From NCBI GenBank assembly GCA_012521675.1, contig JAAYLU010000083.1:1-41700 (forward strand): a stretch of DNA of 41,700 bases. Reading direction: 5' to 3'. Below the pieces are notes generated by a model that was not told where the DNA came from, ran no database searches, and was given only the letters and a program-made list of their open reading frames with translations. Positions 7,228 to 15,701 of this stretch are shown here, in pieces. Within the stretch, counting starts at the first letter, position 1, and every line of letters begins with the position of its first letter. Source of the stretch: Synergistaceae bacterium (GTDB lineage: Bacteria > Synergistota > Synergistia > Synergistales > Aminobacteriaceae). The position numbers and the translations under genes are program-made.

Positions 7228-7941
7228 TTATGAGTGGACTCGTGGCCCTTCAAGCCGATGGGCCGAGTATTCGGACAGCATCTCGTCGAGGGTCACGAAC
7301 TCGTACCCGTTCTGTCTCAGGGTCTCCACGATCGCGGGAAGGGCCTCTATCGTGGAGGAGACCCCCGAATGGAAAAGAATGATCGATCCCGGCGATGACT
7401 TTGAGATTATTCGAGCGCTCATCTTCGCGGGCGACACGCCTGTGTAATCTCTGCTGTTGATGTCCCAGAGCACTGTGCTCAAACCCACCTCCTCGACGAG
7501 GGAGAGCACGGACCTGGTGTAGTTCCCCCCCGGCGGCCTGAAGAAGCGGACCCGGACGGGGATATTGCGTTCTATAGCCTCGCTGCACCTCAGGATGTCC
7601 GAGGAGAATTCCTTGTCCGTGAGAGTAGAGGAGTTCCTGTGCTCGTAGGAGTGGTTGCCGACCGTGTGCCCCCGTGCGAATATCTCCCTGACAATGGCGG
7701 GGTTTTTGTCGACCATCTTCCCCACCAAAAAAAAGCTTGCCTTCACATCGAGCGAATCCAACGTGTCGAGGAGATCCGGTGTCAGGGTCGGGTGTGGCCC
7801 GTCGTCGAAGGTAATGGCAATGGTGCGGATCATCCGGTCGCCCGAGTATACCGGTGACTTGGACTCCGCCCTGCCGTGCGCCGCCAGGGTGATGACAAGG
7901 CTCAGCAGCAGAATGCGAAAAAAAGCGTTTCTGACGCGCAT
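7228..7941 (-). CDS. Exported polysaccharide deacetylase (NodB domain)
   Basis: Removes acetyl groups from N-acetylated sugars of a polymer such as peptidoglycan or an exopolysaccharide. The 237-residue protein has a signal peptide (MRVRNAFFR, then a hydrophobic core, AAHGRA). All five NodB motifs follow: TFDDGPHP with the catalytic Asp and metal Asp, GNHSYEH with the two metal His residues, RPPGGN, DINSRDY, and ILFHS with the late catalytic His. The start at 7941 lies two bases beyond the stop of the upstream MFS gene and has AAAGGTGG nearby, so the two are translationally linked. A longer open frame reads on through the MFS gene in another frame and is not real. The substrate is unknown. 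Confidence 0.92.
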   Translation of the reverse strand: MRVRNAFFRILLLSLVITLAAHGRAESKSPVYSGDRMIRTIAITFDDGPHPTLTPDLLDTLDSLDVKASFFLVGKMVDKNPAIVREIFARGHTVGNHSYEHRNSSTLTDKEFSSDILRCSEAIERNIPVRVRFFRPPGGNYTRSVLSLVEEVGLSTVLWDINSRDYTGVSPAKMSARIISKSSPGSIILFHSGVSSTIEALPAIVETLRQNGYEFVTLDEMLSEYSAHRLEGPRVHS

Positions 7942-7943
7942 GT

Positions 7944-9179
7944 TCAGCCTTCCACCTTTCTCAAAATCAGGATGCCCAGTATGAACGTGTACGAGAGGAT
8001 CGCGATGGCCATGGAGCTGGATCCCGCCAGATGGGTGACGATGCCGAAGATCGCAGGGCCCAGGATGCCTGAAAACTTGCTCGATACGTCGTAGAAGCCG
8101 AAAAACTCGGCATTTCTGCCCGGCGGGATCATGGAGGCGAAGAAGCTTCTGCTTATGGCCTGAACCCCTCCCTGCACCATCCCCACCGCGACCGCAAGAG
8201 CCCAGAAGTGCCAAGGCCTGCTTATGAAGATGCTGGTGACGGTCAGGCACAGGTAGAAGTATAGACCGGCCAGGATGGACCTCTTGCCGCCTATCCGGGA
8301 GCTGAGAGTCCCGAACGCCAGCGAGAAGGGGATCGCGACAAACTGTGTCAGCAGAAGCGCTCCCACCAGGTGGTTCATCGGTATGCCAAGCTGCGACCCG
8401 TAGATCGCGGCCATGCGTATGATGGTCCCGATGCCGTCGTTGTAGAACCAGAATGCCACTAGGAACAGGAACAGGTTCTTGTAGGACCGAATATCCCTGA
8501 AGGTGCAGCGAAGGCGAAGAGCCCCCTGCAAAAGCGCCTTTCGCGAGCTGATCTCTCTCTCTTCGACGGGAGGCTCCTCGACGTGGAGGAGGAGAGGGAT
8601 CGTAAACCCTCCCCACCATAGTGCGGCGGAGAGAAAGGAGAGCCTCGCGCCCAGGGTACCGGGAAGGATCGCGATGAAGAGAAAGTTTACGGCCAGCAGC
8701 CCGCCTCCGCCCAGATAGCCCAGAGCGTACCCCTGGGAGGAGACCATGTCCATCCTCGACGCGGGGACCAGGGTCGGGAGGAGGGCGTCGTAGAAGACGA
8801 TGGAGACTGTGAAGCCCACTGTGCCGAACGACATCAGCAGCAGGGCCGCCAGCCAGTTCCCCGGCCCTATCAGCGCCATGCACCCGGTCGAGAACACCCC
8901 TATCGCCGTGAACAGGGCTAAAAGGCGCTTTTTGGAGCCCTGGACGTCGGCCAAGGCCCCGAGAAGAGGGGAGAGAAAGGCGCTCAGGAAGAGGCTTGCG
9001 GATGCTGCATACGCCCAGTAGGCGGTGGAGACGGAGGGAGCAAGACCGAGCGACGCCACCTCGCTGTAGTAGACCGGGAAGATCGCCGCCATGATCGTCG
9101 TGGCGAAAGCCGAGTTGCCGACGTCGTAGCCGCACCATGCCAGCACATTTTTTTCAAGCTTGCGTAACGAAGAGAACAT
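7944..9179 (-). CDS. MFS transporter, UMF1 (Atg22-like) family
   Basis: Inner-membrane major-facilitator protein of 411 residues with about 12 hydrophobic segments. The N-terminal WCGYDVGNSAFATTIMAAIFPVYY is typical of the UMF1/Atg22-like family: a charged start followed by a YD-x-GNSA-type motif in the first membrane segment. The MFS loop motif appears as LGALADVQGSKKR after the second or third segment, and FYNDGIGTIIRMAAIYG marks the start of the second half. Yeast Atg22 exports amino acids from the vacuole, but bacterial members have no settled substrate. Promoter TTGAAC-N16-TATGAT lies at 9257-9230. The neighbouring deacetylase and asparaginase follow on the same transcript. Confidence 0.88.
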   Translation of the reverse strand: MFSSLRKLEKNVLAWCGYDVGNSAFATTIMAAIFPVYYSEVASLGLAPSVSTAYWAYAASASLFLSAFLSPLLGALADVQGSKKRLLALFTAIGVFSTGCMALIGPGNWLAALLLMSFGTVGFTVSIVFYDALLPTLVPASRMDMVSSQGYALGYLGGGGLLAVNFLFIAILPGTLGARLSFLSAALWWGGFTIPLLLHVEEPPVEEREISSRKALLQGALRLRCTFRDIRSYKNLFLFLVAFWFYNDGIGTIIRMAAIYGSQLGIPMNHLVGALLLTQFVAIPFSLAFGTLSSRIGGKRSILAGLYFYLCLTVTSIFISRPWHFWALAVAVGMVQGGVQAISRSFFASMIPPGRNAEFFGFYDVSSKFSGILGPAIFGIVTHLAGSSSMAIAILSYTFILGILILRKVEG

Positions 9180-9229
9180 GCGATGCTCCTCATCTGTGCC
9201 CTTCGGCGATTTTTTTTGCGCTGCATAGT

Positions 9230-9257
9230 ATCATATCACGCGCGTGTTTCGGTTCAA
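9230..9257 (-). promoter_or_regulatory. Promoter of the MFS/deacetylase/asparaginase operon
   Basis: On the minus strand TTGAAC (9257-9252), a 16-base spacer and TATGAT (9235-9230). It is placed about 45 bases before the MFS ATG and is divergent from the dCMP deaminase promoter about 75 bases away. Confidence 0.5.
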
Positions 9258-9308
9258 CTTCAATGCTCATCAATCACCAATTCTGAAATATACCAGCGTC
9301 GATGATGA

Positions 9309-9314
9309 TATAAT
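9309..9314 (+). promoter_or_regulatory. -10 element of dCMP deaminase
   Basis: A perfect TATAAT with no convincing -35. It matters for the start choice: transcription from here would begin near 9321, two bases before the first in-frame ATG (9323) and 20 bases before the ATG at 9341. Confidence 0.5.
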
Positions 9315-9340
9315 CAGGAATTATGGCAGGGAGGCGCTCC

Positions 9341-9844
9341 ATGGATATGGCGAGGCCGGATTGGGATCTGTACTTCATGATGATGGCGGGAGTTGCGGCG
9401 ACGCGCAGCACCTGCATACGCCGCAAGGTGGGTGCCGTGATAGTAAGGGGCAGGCAGGTTGTGAGCACCGGTTACAACGGCCCCCCCAAGGGGTTGCCGC
9501 ACTGCGCCGATGTCGGCTGTCTCAGAGAGATTCTCTCGATACCCTCCGGTGAGAGACACGAGATCTGCAGGGGCTCTCACGCGGAGATGAACGCGATCGC
9601 CCAGGCCGCCGCGACGGGAGTCTCCACCGAGGGTGGACATATCTACTGCACTCACGAGCCCTGTTCCTTTTGCACCAAGGCGATAATCAACTCCGGCATA
9701 ACAAGGCTTGTATACCTGCGCCCCTATCCCGACGAACTGGCGAGGGAGCTGCGCTCCCAGGCTGCGATCGAATCGGCGCAGCTGCCGGCAGCACTATTGG
9801 CCTCGGCGGAGCTGCTTTTGAAAAGCATCTTCACGCCTGATTGA
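9341..9844 (+). CDS. dCMP deaminase family protein (ComEB type)
   Basis: Deaminates dCMP to dUMP, feeding thymidylate synthesis. The 167-residue protein has the zinc site of the cytidine/deoxycytidylate deaminase fold: HAEMNAIAQAA (His ligand and catalytic Glu) and PCSFCTKAIINSGI (two Cys ligands). VGAVIV and YNGPPKGLPHC are also typical of dCMP deaminases. The ATG at 9341 is preferred over 9323 because AGGGAGG lies 6 bases upstream of it and because family members start with a short lead into RPDWDLYFM; the first ATG sits almost on the predicted transcription start. The last 35 residues are Ala/Leu-rich and variable. An HD-domain gene follows 20 bases later. Confidence 0.92.
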   Translation: MDMARPDWDLYFMMMAGVAATRSTCIRRKVGAVIVRGRQVVSTGYNGPPKGLPHCADVGCLREILSIPSGERHEICRGSHAEMNAIAQAAATGVSTEGGHIYCTHEPCSFCTKAIINSGITRLVYLRPYPDELARELRSQAAIESAQLPAALLASAELLLKSIFTPD

Positions 9845-9864
9845 CACTTTAGGAGGGAGTACCG

Positions 9865-10446
9865 ATGGAGCACACGAGAGAAAAGGCTTTGGAACTTTTG
9901 AAGGAGCACAACAAGGAAGAGAGTCACATCAAACACGCATACGCCGTGGAGGCAACCATGAGATTCTTCGCCGAGAAAATGGGCGGCGACGTGGAGAAGT
10001 GGGGCATCGTTGGCCTGCTTCACGACATCGACTGGGAAAAGACGCAGGACACGCCCGAGAAGCACACGGTAGAAGGGGCTCGTTGGCTCTCGGAGGCTGG
10101 ATGGCCCGAGGATATAGTCAGGGCCGTGCTTTCTCACGGCTGGGAGATATGCTCCGACGTAAAACCGGAATCCGACATGGAGAAGGTGCTTTACACGGTC
10201 GACGAACTGACAGGCCTGGTGATAACAGCCGCTCTGGTCCGTCCAAGCCGTTCAGTGCAGGATCTCGGGGTGAAGTCAGTCAAGAAGAAATGGAAGGACA
10301 AGGCCTTCGCCAGGGGAGTGAACCGCGATATCATCGTCAAGGGCGCGGAGATGATCCCCATGCCCCTGGACACTGTAATCGAGTGGGTGATACTCGCGCT
10401 CAGGGGCATCGAGCAAGAACTGGGGCTGGGACAGGCGGGGTCCTGA
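9865..10446 (+). CDS. HD-domain protein
   Basis: The 193-residue protein has the HD metal-hydrolase signature: H-x(n)-HD as KHAYAVEATMRFFAEKM then GLLHDIDWE, and later HGWEICSD with a further conserved His. This is the compact HDIG-related type, often annotated as a predicted hydrolase acting on phosphorylated nucleotides; the substrate is not known. It follows dCMP deaminase by 20 bases with a strong TAGGAGGGAG site and is probably in the same operon, which hints at nucleotide housekeeping. That link is inference. The C-terminal part (about 120-193) is helical and contains VDELTGLVITAALVRPS, a segment conserved in this subgroup. Confidence 0.82.
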   Translation: MEHTREKALELLKEHNKEESHIKHAYAVEATMRFFAEKMGGDVEKWGIVGLLHDIDWEKTQDTPEKHTVEGARWLSEAGWPEDIVRAVLSHGWEICSDVKPESDMEKVLYTVDELTGLVITAALVRPSRSVQDLGVKSVKKKWKDKAFARGVNRDIIVKGAEMIPMPLDTVIEWVILALRGIEQELGLGQAGS

Positions 10447-10527
10447 GAGACGGCCCGTGCCAGTGAACTCGTGGAGCGAGCGGCCCCGCAAGGAGGCAAG
10501 ACCTATTGATGCAAAGGAGTGAACTGC

Positions 10528-11163
10528 ATGACCGTTAGAATTGTGCTTGCAGATGACCACCCCCTCACCCGCGCGGGCATATCCGCCTATCTCGCCGAGG
10601 AGAGCTCGTTGGAGCTGGTAGGCGAGGCGGAGGACGGCACCAGCGCCTGGAAGATGATCAGCGAGATGAAACCTGACGTGGCCCTCCTTGACATTCGAAT
10701 GCCCGGGGAGGACGGAGTCACGGTCGCAAGGCGGATAAAAGAGGCCGGCCTTCCCGTGGCGGTGATAATGCTGACATCGTACGACGCGCAGCAGTATGTC
10801 CTCGCCTCTCTCAGGGCGGGTGCTCGAGGTTTCATCCTGAAGACCGCCACTCCCGAGGAGATAACAAGGGCGATAAACACAGTGTCCAAAGGAGGATTTT
10901 ATCTCGATTCCGAGGTAGCCTCGGCCATGGGAGAAGGGGAGTTTACCCCGGAGAACCTCTCTGCGAGGGAGAGGGAGGTACTCATGCTCGCCTCCAAGGG
11001 GTTTTCAAGCAAGGAGGTGGCGGCGCAGCTCTTCATCAGCGAGAGGACAGTCCAGACCCACCTCGCCTCCATATATGACAAGCTGGGCGCCAAGAATAAG
11101 ACCGAGGCTCTGCTCCTGGCTCTGAAATACGGCGTCGTCACCCTGGAGGAACTGCTTGAATGA
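10528..11163 (+). CDS. NarL/LuxR-type response regulator
   Basis: DNA-binding response regulator of 211 residues. The receiver domain has the acidic pair D9/D10, phospho-acceptor D55 in ALLDIRMPGEDG, and the conserved Lys in FILKTATPEE. The C-terminal LuxR helix-turn-helix starts at about residue 140 with LSAREREVLMLASKGFSSKE, continues with ISERTVQTHLASIYDKLG and is complete. The ATG at 10528 has AAGGAG 8 bases upstream; a GTG at 10519 touches that site and is rejected. The stop overlaps the start of the sensor kinase as ATGA (11160-11163), so the two are a cognate, co-translated pair. The signal and target genes are unknown. Confidence 0.94.
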   Translation: MTVRIVLADDHPLTRAGISAYLAEESSLELVGEAEDGTSAWKMISEMKPDVALLDIRMPGEDGVTVARRIKEAGLPVAVIMLTSYDAQQYVLASLRAGARGFILKTATPEEITRAINTVSKGGFYLDSEVASAMGEGEFTPENLSAREREVLMLASKGFSSKEVAAQLFISERTVQTHLASIYDKLGAKNKTEALLLALKYGVVTLEELLE

Positions 11164-12578
11164 GAAGGCGCCACCTTCTCTCGATCATATTCGCGCTTAT
11201 GCTTCCTTCGTTGGCGGCGCTCATCGTATCCGGCATGGGCATCCTTCAGCACGAACTGGCCATCAGGCACGTCGCCCGCTCCTACGTTCAGGAGATGGCG
11301 GAGAACACCGCCACCAGGGTGCTGGAGAACGAACCGCTGGGATGGGGCATGGAGTTTAACCTCAGAGGTTTCCGGGGTCTGCGCCTGTTCACATGGGGGC
11401 CGTCCATCCCCGGATGGGTGGCGGTGCTGCACGCCGATGGAAGGCTACTGTTCTCCTCTCCCGGCGCCGACATCGCCGCCGTCTGGCGTCCGAACATACC
11501 GATAGGGCAGGCGGTCGAGATCAAGGATAAGAACGGGGATCTCTACACCATAGCAGTCTATCCGGTCGGAGCTGGCGACAGGTTCGTGATCGCCGCCGTC
11601 GCTTGGGAGCAGCTTTTGGGGCCTCTGGCCAGGGGAAGCCGCTTCTGGCTGGTGCTTGCCGTGATAATGACAGTGTGCATCCTCCTGGCCCTCTGGGCTC
11701 TGTGGAGGAGGCTTATCAGCCCGTTGAGAAGGCTTGTGACGGAGCTGGAGATCCTGAACTGGGGACGAGACCTGCCAGACCCGTCCGACCCGGGAGCTGT
11801 CGGAGAGATCGACAGCCTGAGGGGAGTGCTGTTCAAGCTCGCCAGGGCCGCAGTGGAAAGGGCCCTCCTGAGGAACAGGTACGTAAACGATATAGTTCGC
11901 GTTCAGGAGGAGGAGAAGTACAGGATTGCAAGAGAGCTTCACGACGGTCCTTTGCAGAACATCACGGCGATAATTCAGCAGGTCCGCCTCGCCAGGATGA
12001 GCCGCGACGAGACGGTGGCAGGAGAGCGTCTCTCCCTGGTAGAGGAGACAGCTCACCTGGCCGTGAGAGAGCTGAGGGAGATGTGCGACGAACTCTCCCC
12101 TCCGTGGATTGACCTCGGGCTTGAACAGGCGATGACCGAGCAGACCGAGCGTCTGGCCAGGCACTATAACATCAACATAACCCTCGAGACACTGGATCAG
12201 CTTGTGCTGGACCAGGAGGTGATCCTCTCTCTTTCCCGCATCCTGCAGGAGGCGGTCTCAAACGCCGTGCGTCACGGCAAGGCGGACGAGATGACGGTGA
12301 GAGTGTTCACTGAAGGGGACAGTGCGGTGTTCGAGATGGCCGATAATGGAAGCGGGTTTGAATACGATCTCAACTACGAAAGGCTCAGGGTGGAGGGACA
12401 CAGGGGGCTGGCCAACATGCAGGAGCGCATGGCCGCAGTCGGAGGAAGGCTGGAGGTGCGCTCGCAGAGGGGTGCCGGGACTGTGATCAGGTGCATCATC
12501 CCGATCCTGGCTCCTCTGGACCGGGAGAAGGAAACGGCGCTCCCCGTTTTGGAAGGAGGGACCCCTCGAGGGGAATAG
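11160..12578 (+). CDS. Membrane sensor histidine kinase, NarL-partner (HisKA_3) family
   Basis: The 472-residue kinase has two membrane segments (about 8-28 and 161-182) that flank a periplasmic sensor region of about 130 residues. A HAMP-like linker (RLISPLRRLVTELEIL) follows. The HisKA_3 dimerisation box has the phospho-acceptor H261 in ARELHDGPLQN. The ATPase domain has the N box ILQEAVSNAVRHG, the G1 box DNGSGF and the G2 box GHRGLANMQERM. It phosphorylates the response regulator encoded immediately upstream with which its start overlaps. No known sensor domain is recognised in the periplasmic part. The downstream nuclease gene begins 3 bases after the stop and is probably in the same transcript. 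Confidence 0.93.
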   Translation: MRRRHLLSIIFALMLPSLAALIVSGMGILQHELAIRHVARSYVQEMAENTATRVLENEPLGWGMEFNLRGFRGLRLFTWGPSIPGWVAVLHADGRLLFSSPGADIAAVWRPNIPIGQAVEIKDKNGDLYTIAVYPVGAGDRFVIAAVAWEQLLGPLARGSRFWLVLAVIMTVCILLALWALWRRLISPLRRLVTELEILNWGRDLPDPSDPGAVGEIDSLRGVLFKLARAAVERALLRNRYVNDIVRVQEEEKYRIARELHDGPLQNITAIIQQVRLARMSRDETVAGERLSLVEETAHLAVRELREMCDELSPPWIDLGLEQAMTEQTERLARHYNINITLETLDQLVLDQEVILSLSRILQEAVSNAVRHGKADEMTVRVFTEGDSAVFEMADNGSGFEYDLNYERLRVEGHRGLANMQERMAAVGGRLEVRSQRGAGTVIRCIIPILAPLDREKETALPVLEGGTPRGE

Positions 12579-12581
12579 ACC

Positions 12582-14195
12582 ATGAGGCTCAAGACGATAG
12601 GCGCAGCCGGCGAGGTTACGGGATCCTGCTATCTGTTGGAGTGCGCGGGGACCCGCGTCCTCGTTGACTGTGGAATATTCCAGGGCAGGGACGACGACAG
12701 AAAGAACCGTGCTCCCTTTCCTTTCTCTCCCTCGTCCATCGACGCCGTGCTCTTAACCCACGCTCACCTGGATCATTCAGGGAGGATTCCCCTGCTCGTG
12801 AAGGAGGGCTTCAAGAGAAAGGTCCTTGGGACTCTGCCGACGATGGAGCTGGTGAAGGTCCTCTGGTACGACTCAGCGAACCTCATGAGGGAGGAGGCGG
12901 AGTGGAAGACCAAGAAGAACTCGCGAAGAGGTCTTCCAAAGGTGGTGCCTCTGTACGGGACGGACGACGTCGACAGGACGATCGGCATCCTGTCGGCCGT
13001 GGGCTACGACGATAAAATTTCAGTGGCCCCCGGCGTGGACGTGCGCTTCAGGGACGCCGGACACATACTCGGCAGCGCCATCCTGGAGATATGGCTGGAG
13101 GAGGATGACAAGCAGGTGAAGATCGTCTTCAGCGGAGACCTCGGCCCTCAAAAAACCGTCATGGAGAGGACACCGGCCGTCATCACCTCCGCCGATTACG
13201 TCGTCCTGGAGTCCACCTACGGGGACAGGCTGCACAAAAGCACGGAGGAGAGCCGCGAGGAGTTTCGCCACGTGATAACTTCGTCGTTGAAGGACAGGGC
13301 GAAGGTCTTCATCCCCAGTTTCGTCGTGGACAGGGCCCAGAGGATACTCTACGAGCTTTCGCTGCTCAAGGACGAGGGGGCGGTAGATCCGGCGGTCCCC
13401 GTCTTCTTCGACTCCCCCATGGGAGTCAAGGCCACCGAGATCTATCAGAAGCATATGAACCTGCTCTCCTCCGAGATACAACAGTATCTGAACCTCGGAA
13501 AAGACCCCTTCGCCCCGGACAAGCTCAAATACGTCACCAGCGTCGAGGAGTCCCAGGCGATAAACTCCGTGAAACATGGAGTGGTGGTAGCGGGGAGCGG
13601 CATGGCGAACGGCGGTCGCATCGTGCATCACCTGAAGCACGGGATCTGGAATCCCCATAACCACATAGTATTCGTCGGCTACCAGGCGAACGGCACCCTG
13701 GGTCGGAGGATAGTAGACGGGGAGAAGAACATGCGTATCGCGGGCGAAGAGGTCAATGTGAAGGCACAAGTTCACACCATCAACGGCTTTTCCGCTCATG
13801 CCGACAGAGACGACCTGCTGACGTGGGCGGGCAATTTCACCACGTCTCCGCTGTTTATAATTACTCACGGTGAGCCGGCATCATCCTCCGCACTGTCGAA
13901 GACATTCAATGACGCCGGCATGAAGGCGGCAGTGCCATCACCGGGGCAGGAGATCGAACTCGTTCCGAACGGCGCGACCGACATGCATCGCTTGGCGGAG
14001 CAACCGGTCGTGCTGGCAAGGGACGAGGCAAGCTCTCTTCTCTCGGACATCCAGTCCATGGTGACGGTGATGAGAGGCCTGGCGACGCCTGTCCAGGGAG
14101 AGGAGACGATCTCCCTGCTGAAATCCAGCAAGATTCTGCTGGAGACGGCTTATGACAGGGTCAACAAGAGCTCGGTGGAGATCGACGAAGGGTAA
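12582..14195 (+). CDS. MBL-fold beta-CASP ribonuclease-type protein
   Basis: Metallo-beta-lactamase fold protein of 537 residues with the beta-CASP insertion found in RNA-processing nucleases of the CPSF73/YSH1 type. The zinc motif is LLTHAHLDHSGRIP (H60, H62, D64, H65), followed by GHILGSA and FSGDLG with the later ligands. The beta-CASP motifs are visible as IPSFVVDRAQRILYEL, FFDSPMGVKATEIY, VVAGSGMANGGRIVHHL and GFSAHADRDDLL. Bacterial members are thought to act as RNases, but substrates are mostly unknown, and this is not RNase J by length or motif order. About 70 C-terminal residues beyond the core are helical and unassigned. It follows the two-component genes by 3 bases. Confidence 0.9.
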   Translation: MRLKTIGAAGEVTGSCYLLECAGTRVLVDCGIFQGRDDDRKNRAPFPFSPSSIDAVLLTHAHLDHSGRIPLLVKEGFKRKVLGTLPTMELVKVLWYDSANLMREEAEWKTKKNSRRGLPKVVPLYGTDDVDRTIGILSAVGYDDKISVAPGVDVRFRDAGHILGSAILEIWLEEDDKQVKIVFSGDLGPQKTVMERTPAVITSADYVVLESTYGDRLHKSTEESREEFRHVITSSLKDRAKVFIPSFVVDRAQRILYELSLLKDEGAVDPAVPVFFDSPMGVKATEIYQKHMNLLSSEIQQYLNLGKDPFAPDKLKYVTSVEESQAINSVKHGVVVAGSGMANGGRIVHHLKHGIWNPHNHIVFVGYQANGTLGRRIVDGEKNMRIAGEEVNVKAQVHTINGFSAHADRDDLLTWAGNFTTSPLFIITHGEPASSSALSKTFNDAGMKAAVPSPGQEIELVPNGATDMHRLAEQPVVLARDEASSLLSDIQSMVTVMRGLATPVQGEETISLLKSSKILLETAYDRVNKSSVEIDEG

Positions 14196-14231
14196 TCGCG
14201 CTGGGCGTCCCTCTGTCCACGGAGAAAAACG

Positions 14232-15701
14232 ATGATGAAAAAGCCGACTCCAATACGCCTGACATCCCTGATTCTCGCAGTTGCGTCCGTGGTACTCCTG
14301 TACGCCGTCCAGGGGCCGGAAGGACGTCGCCCGGCCTCCGCGATCCCCAGGCCAAAAGAGGGGACGCCCTTTCTTTATTTCGAGACTGCGAACGCGTCCT
14401 CGCTGCCCGACCTGCTGAAGGCGGCCGCGGCGTTTCGATGGGAGGACGATGATCGCCTGCGGCGCCTCTCCGCCTTGCTGAATAATTCGAGGGAGGCGGC
14501 CGGCCTGATCACGGTCGAAAAAAATCTGTTTCACCTGCAGTTGGCCGTGAAGATGTCAAGGGATTTCGAAGGCCCACCGATGGATTCGGACACTGACCTG
14601 GCCGCGCCGTACCTGTACGGGGGTGATGAAGCCCCGTTATATTGCGATGCTAAGGGTGGAATCACGATGTTCGCCACAAGATATGACAAGCTCCAAGAGA
14701 TGGGACGTATCTTGGACGACCGGTCGCGGACCTTCAAAAACGCCCCCGAGCTTGATCGACGTTCGTCCAACCGGCTTCTCATCTCGGATGGAGGGTATCT
14801 ATCCGGAATTGCCTCGATCCAGGGACTTCCAGCGAGCAAGGGAACTGTATACCTGTCGGCCGCATGGCACGAAGGCTCCCGAGGGGGCGGGATAAAGTGG
14901 AAGATTTACGGACTGTCCGGCGTCCTGCCGCAGGGTGTTTTGAAAAGGTTCAAGAAGGCATCTTGGTGCGGAGAGATCTGCTTTCCCGAACCGCTTGTCG
15001 CTGCGATCGGGGTGAATATCCCCGAGCTTCCGGATTCATCCGGATTGATGAATGCCGAAGGGCTCCTTAGCCCGTTCGGCGCCTCTGTGGAAAAGATCGG
15101 CAAGATGCTTCCCGGGCCGTGCGTCCTATCCCTGTCGGGCAGGAGCAAATTCCTGGTCTTCTCACTCCCCGGGCTCCTGATGGAGCTTCCCGGCCGGGGG
15201 CAAGGCGGAATGGACTTCATAGACCAATTTTGGAGGACGGAGAGAGGAAACCTCGTCCCAGAGGTCGAAAAACTGGAGGGATTCCCCTCCGGGGGAACAT
15301 CGTTAATTCCCTTTTCGATACTTGCGGCGGCGAATCCGCAAACCGTGCGCCTCGGATTGATAGACAGGGATGCTCTGAAGTCGGATAATCATCATCACAT
15401 AGGCTATTACGCCCCATCCTTGAGCGGACTGAAAGAGGCCTTCCTCTGGGGCTACGTCGATCTGGAAAAGTTCGACACGGCGCTCAAAGCCCTATTGCGA
15501 ACTGGAAGAGTAGCTGGAAAAATGGGGATGGATATAAAGATGAGCGCCACCTCCCTCCTCATGATCACAGATCTGTTGGAGGGAGTAAAGTCGATCGTCA
15601 TGCTGATGACCGGCCCGGGAGAGGGAATGCTCGAGTGGACGAGGATTCCCCGTCATGATCATACACAGGCTCAAGACCATGAGTCTGCAGGAGGGAATTA
15701 A
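14232..15701 (+). CDS. Exported or membrane-anchored protein of unknown function
   Basis: The 489-residue protein is not recognised. It begins with a positively charged stretch and a hydrophobic segment (about residues 10-28), then GRRPASA, so it is exported or anchored by one N-terminal helix. The mature part has repeated patterns seen in large alpha/beta periplasmic proteins (TPFLYFETANASSLPDLLKAAA; VYLSAAWHEGS) and ends in a hydrophobic helical stretch (LLMITDLLEGVKSIVMLM) before a charged tail. It resembles DUF3352-like proteins in general layout only. It lies between the beta-CASP gene and tyrS, whose ATG overlaps its last stop base, so it is probably co-transcribed with tyrS. Confidence 0.75.
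   Translation: MMKKPTPIRLTSLILAVASVVLLYAVQGPEGRRPASAIPRPKEGTPFLYFETANASSLPDLLKAAAAFRWEDDDRLRRLSALLNNSREAAGLITVEKNLFHLQLAVKMSRDFEGPPMDSDTDLAAPYLYGGDEAPLYCDAKGGITMFATRYDKLQEMGRILDDRSRTFKNAPELDRRSSNRLLISDGGYLSGIASIQGLPASKGTVYLSAAWHEGSRGGGIKWKIYGLSGVLPQGVLKRFKKASWCGEICFPEPLVAAIGVNIPELPDSSGLMNAEGLLSPFGASVEKIGKMLPGPCVLSLSGRSKFLVFSLPGLLMELPGRGQGGMDFIDQFWRTERGNLVPEVEKLEGFPSGGTSLIPFSILAAANPQTVRLGLIDRDALKSDNHHHIGYYAPSLSGLKEAFLWGYVDLEKFDTALKALLRTGRVAGKMGMDIKMSATSLLMITDLLEGVKSIVMLMTGPGEGMLEWTRIPRHDHTQAQDHESAGGN

Noticed and set aside
7942-9138. Upstream extension of the deacetylase frame through the MFS gene
   Set aside because: It is a shifted reading of the transporter; the deacetylase has its own start, signal peptide and ribosome binding site at 7941.
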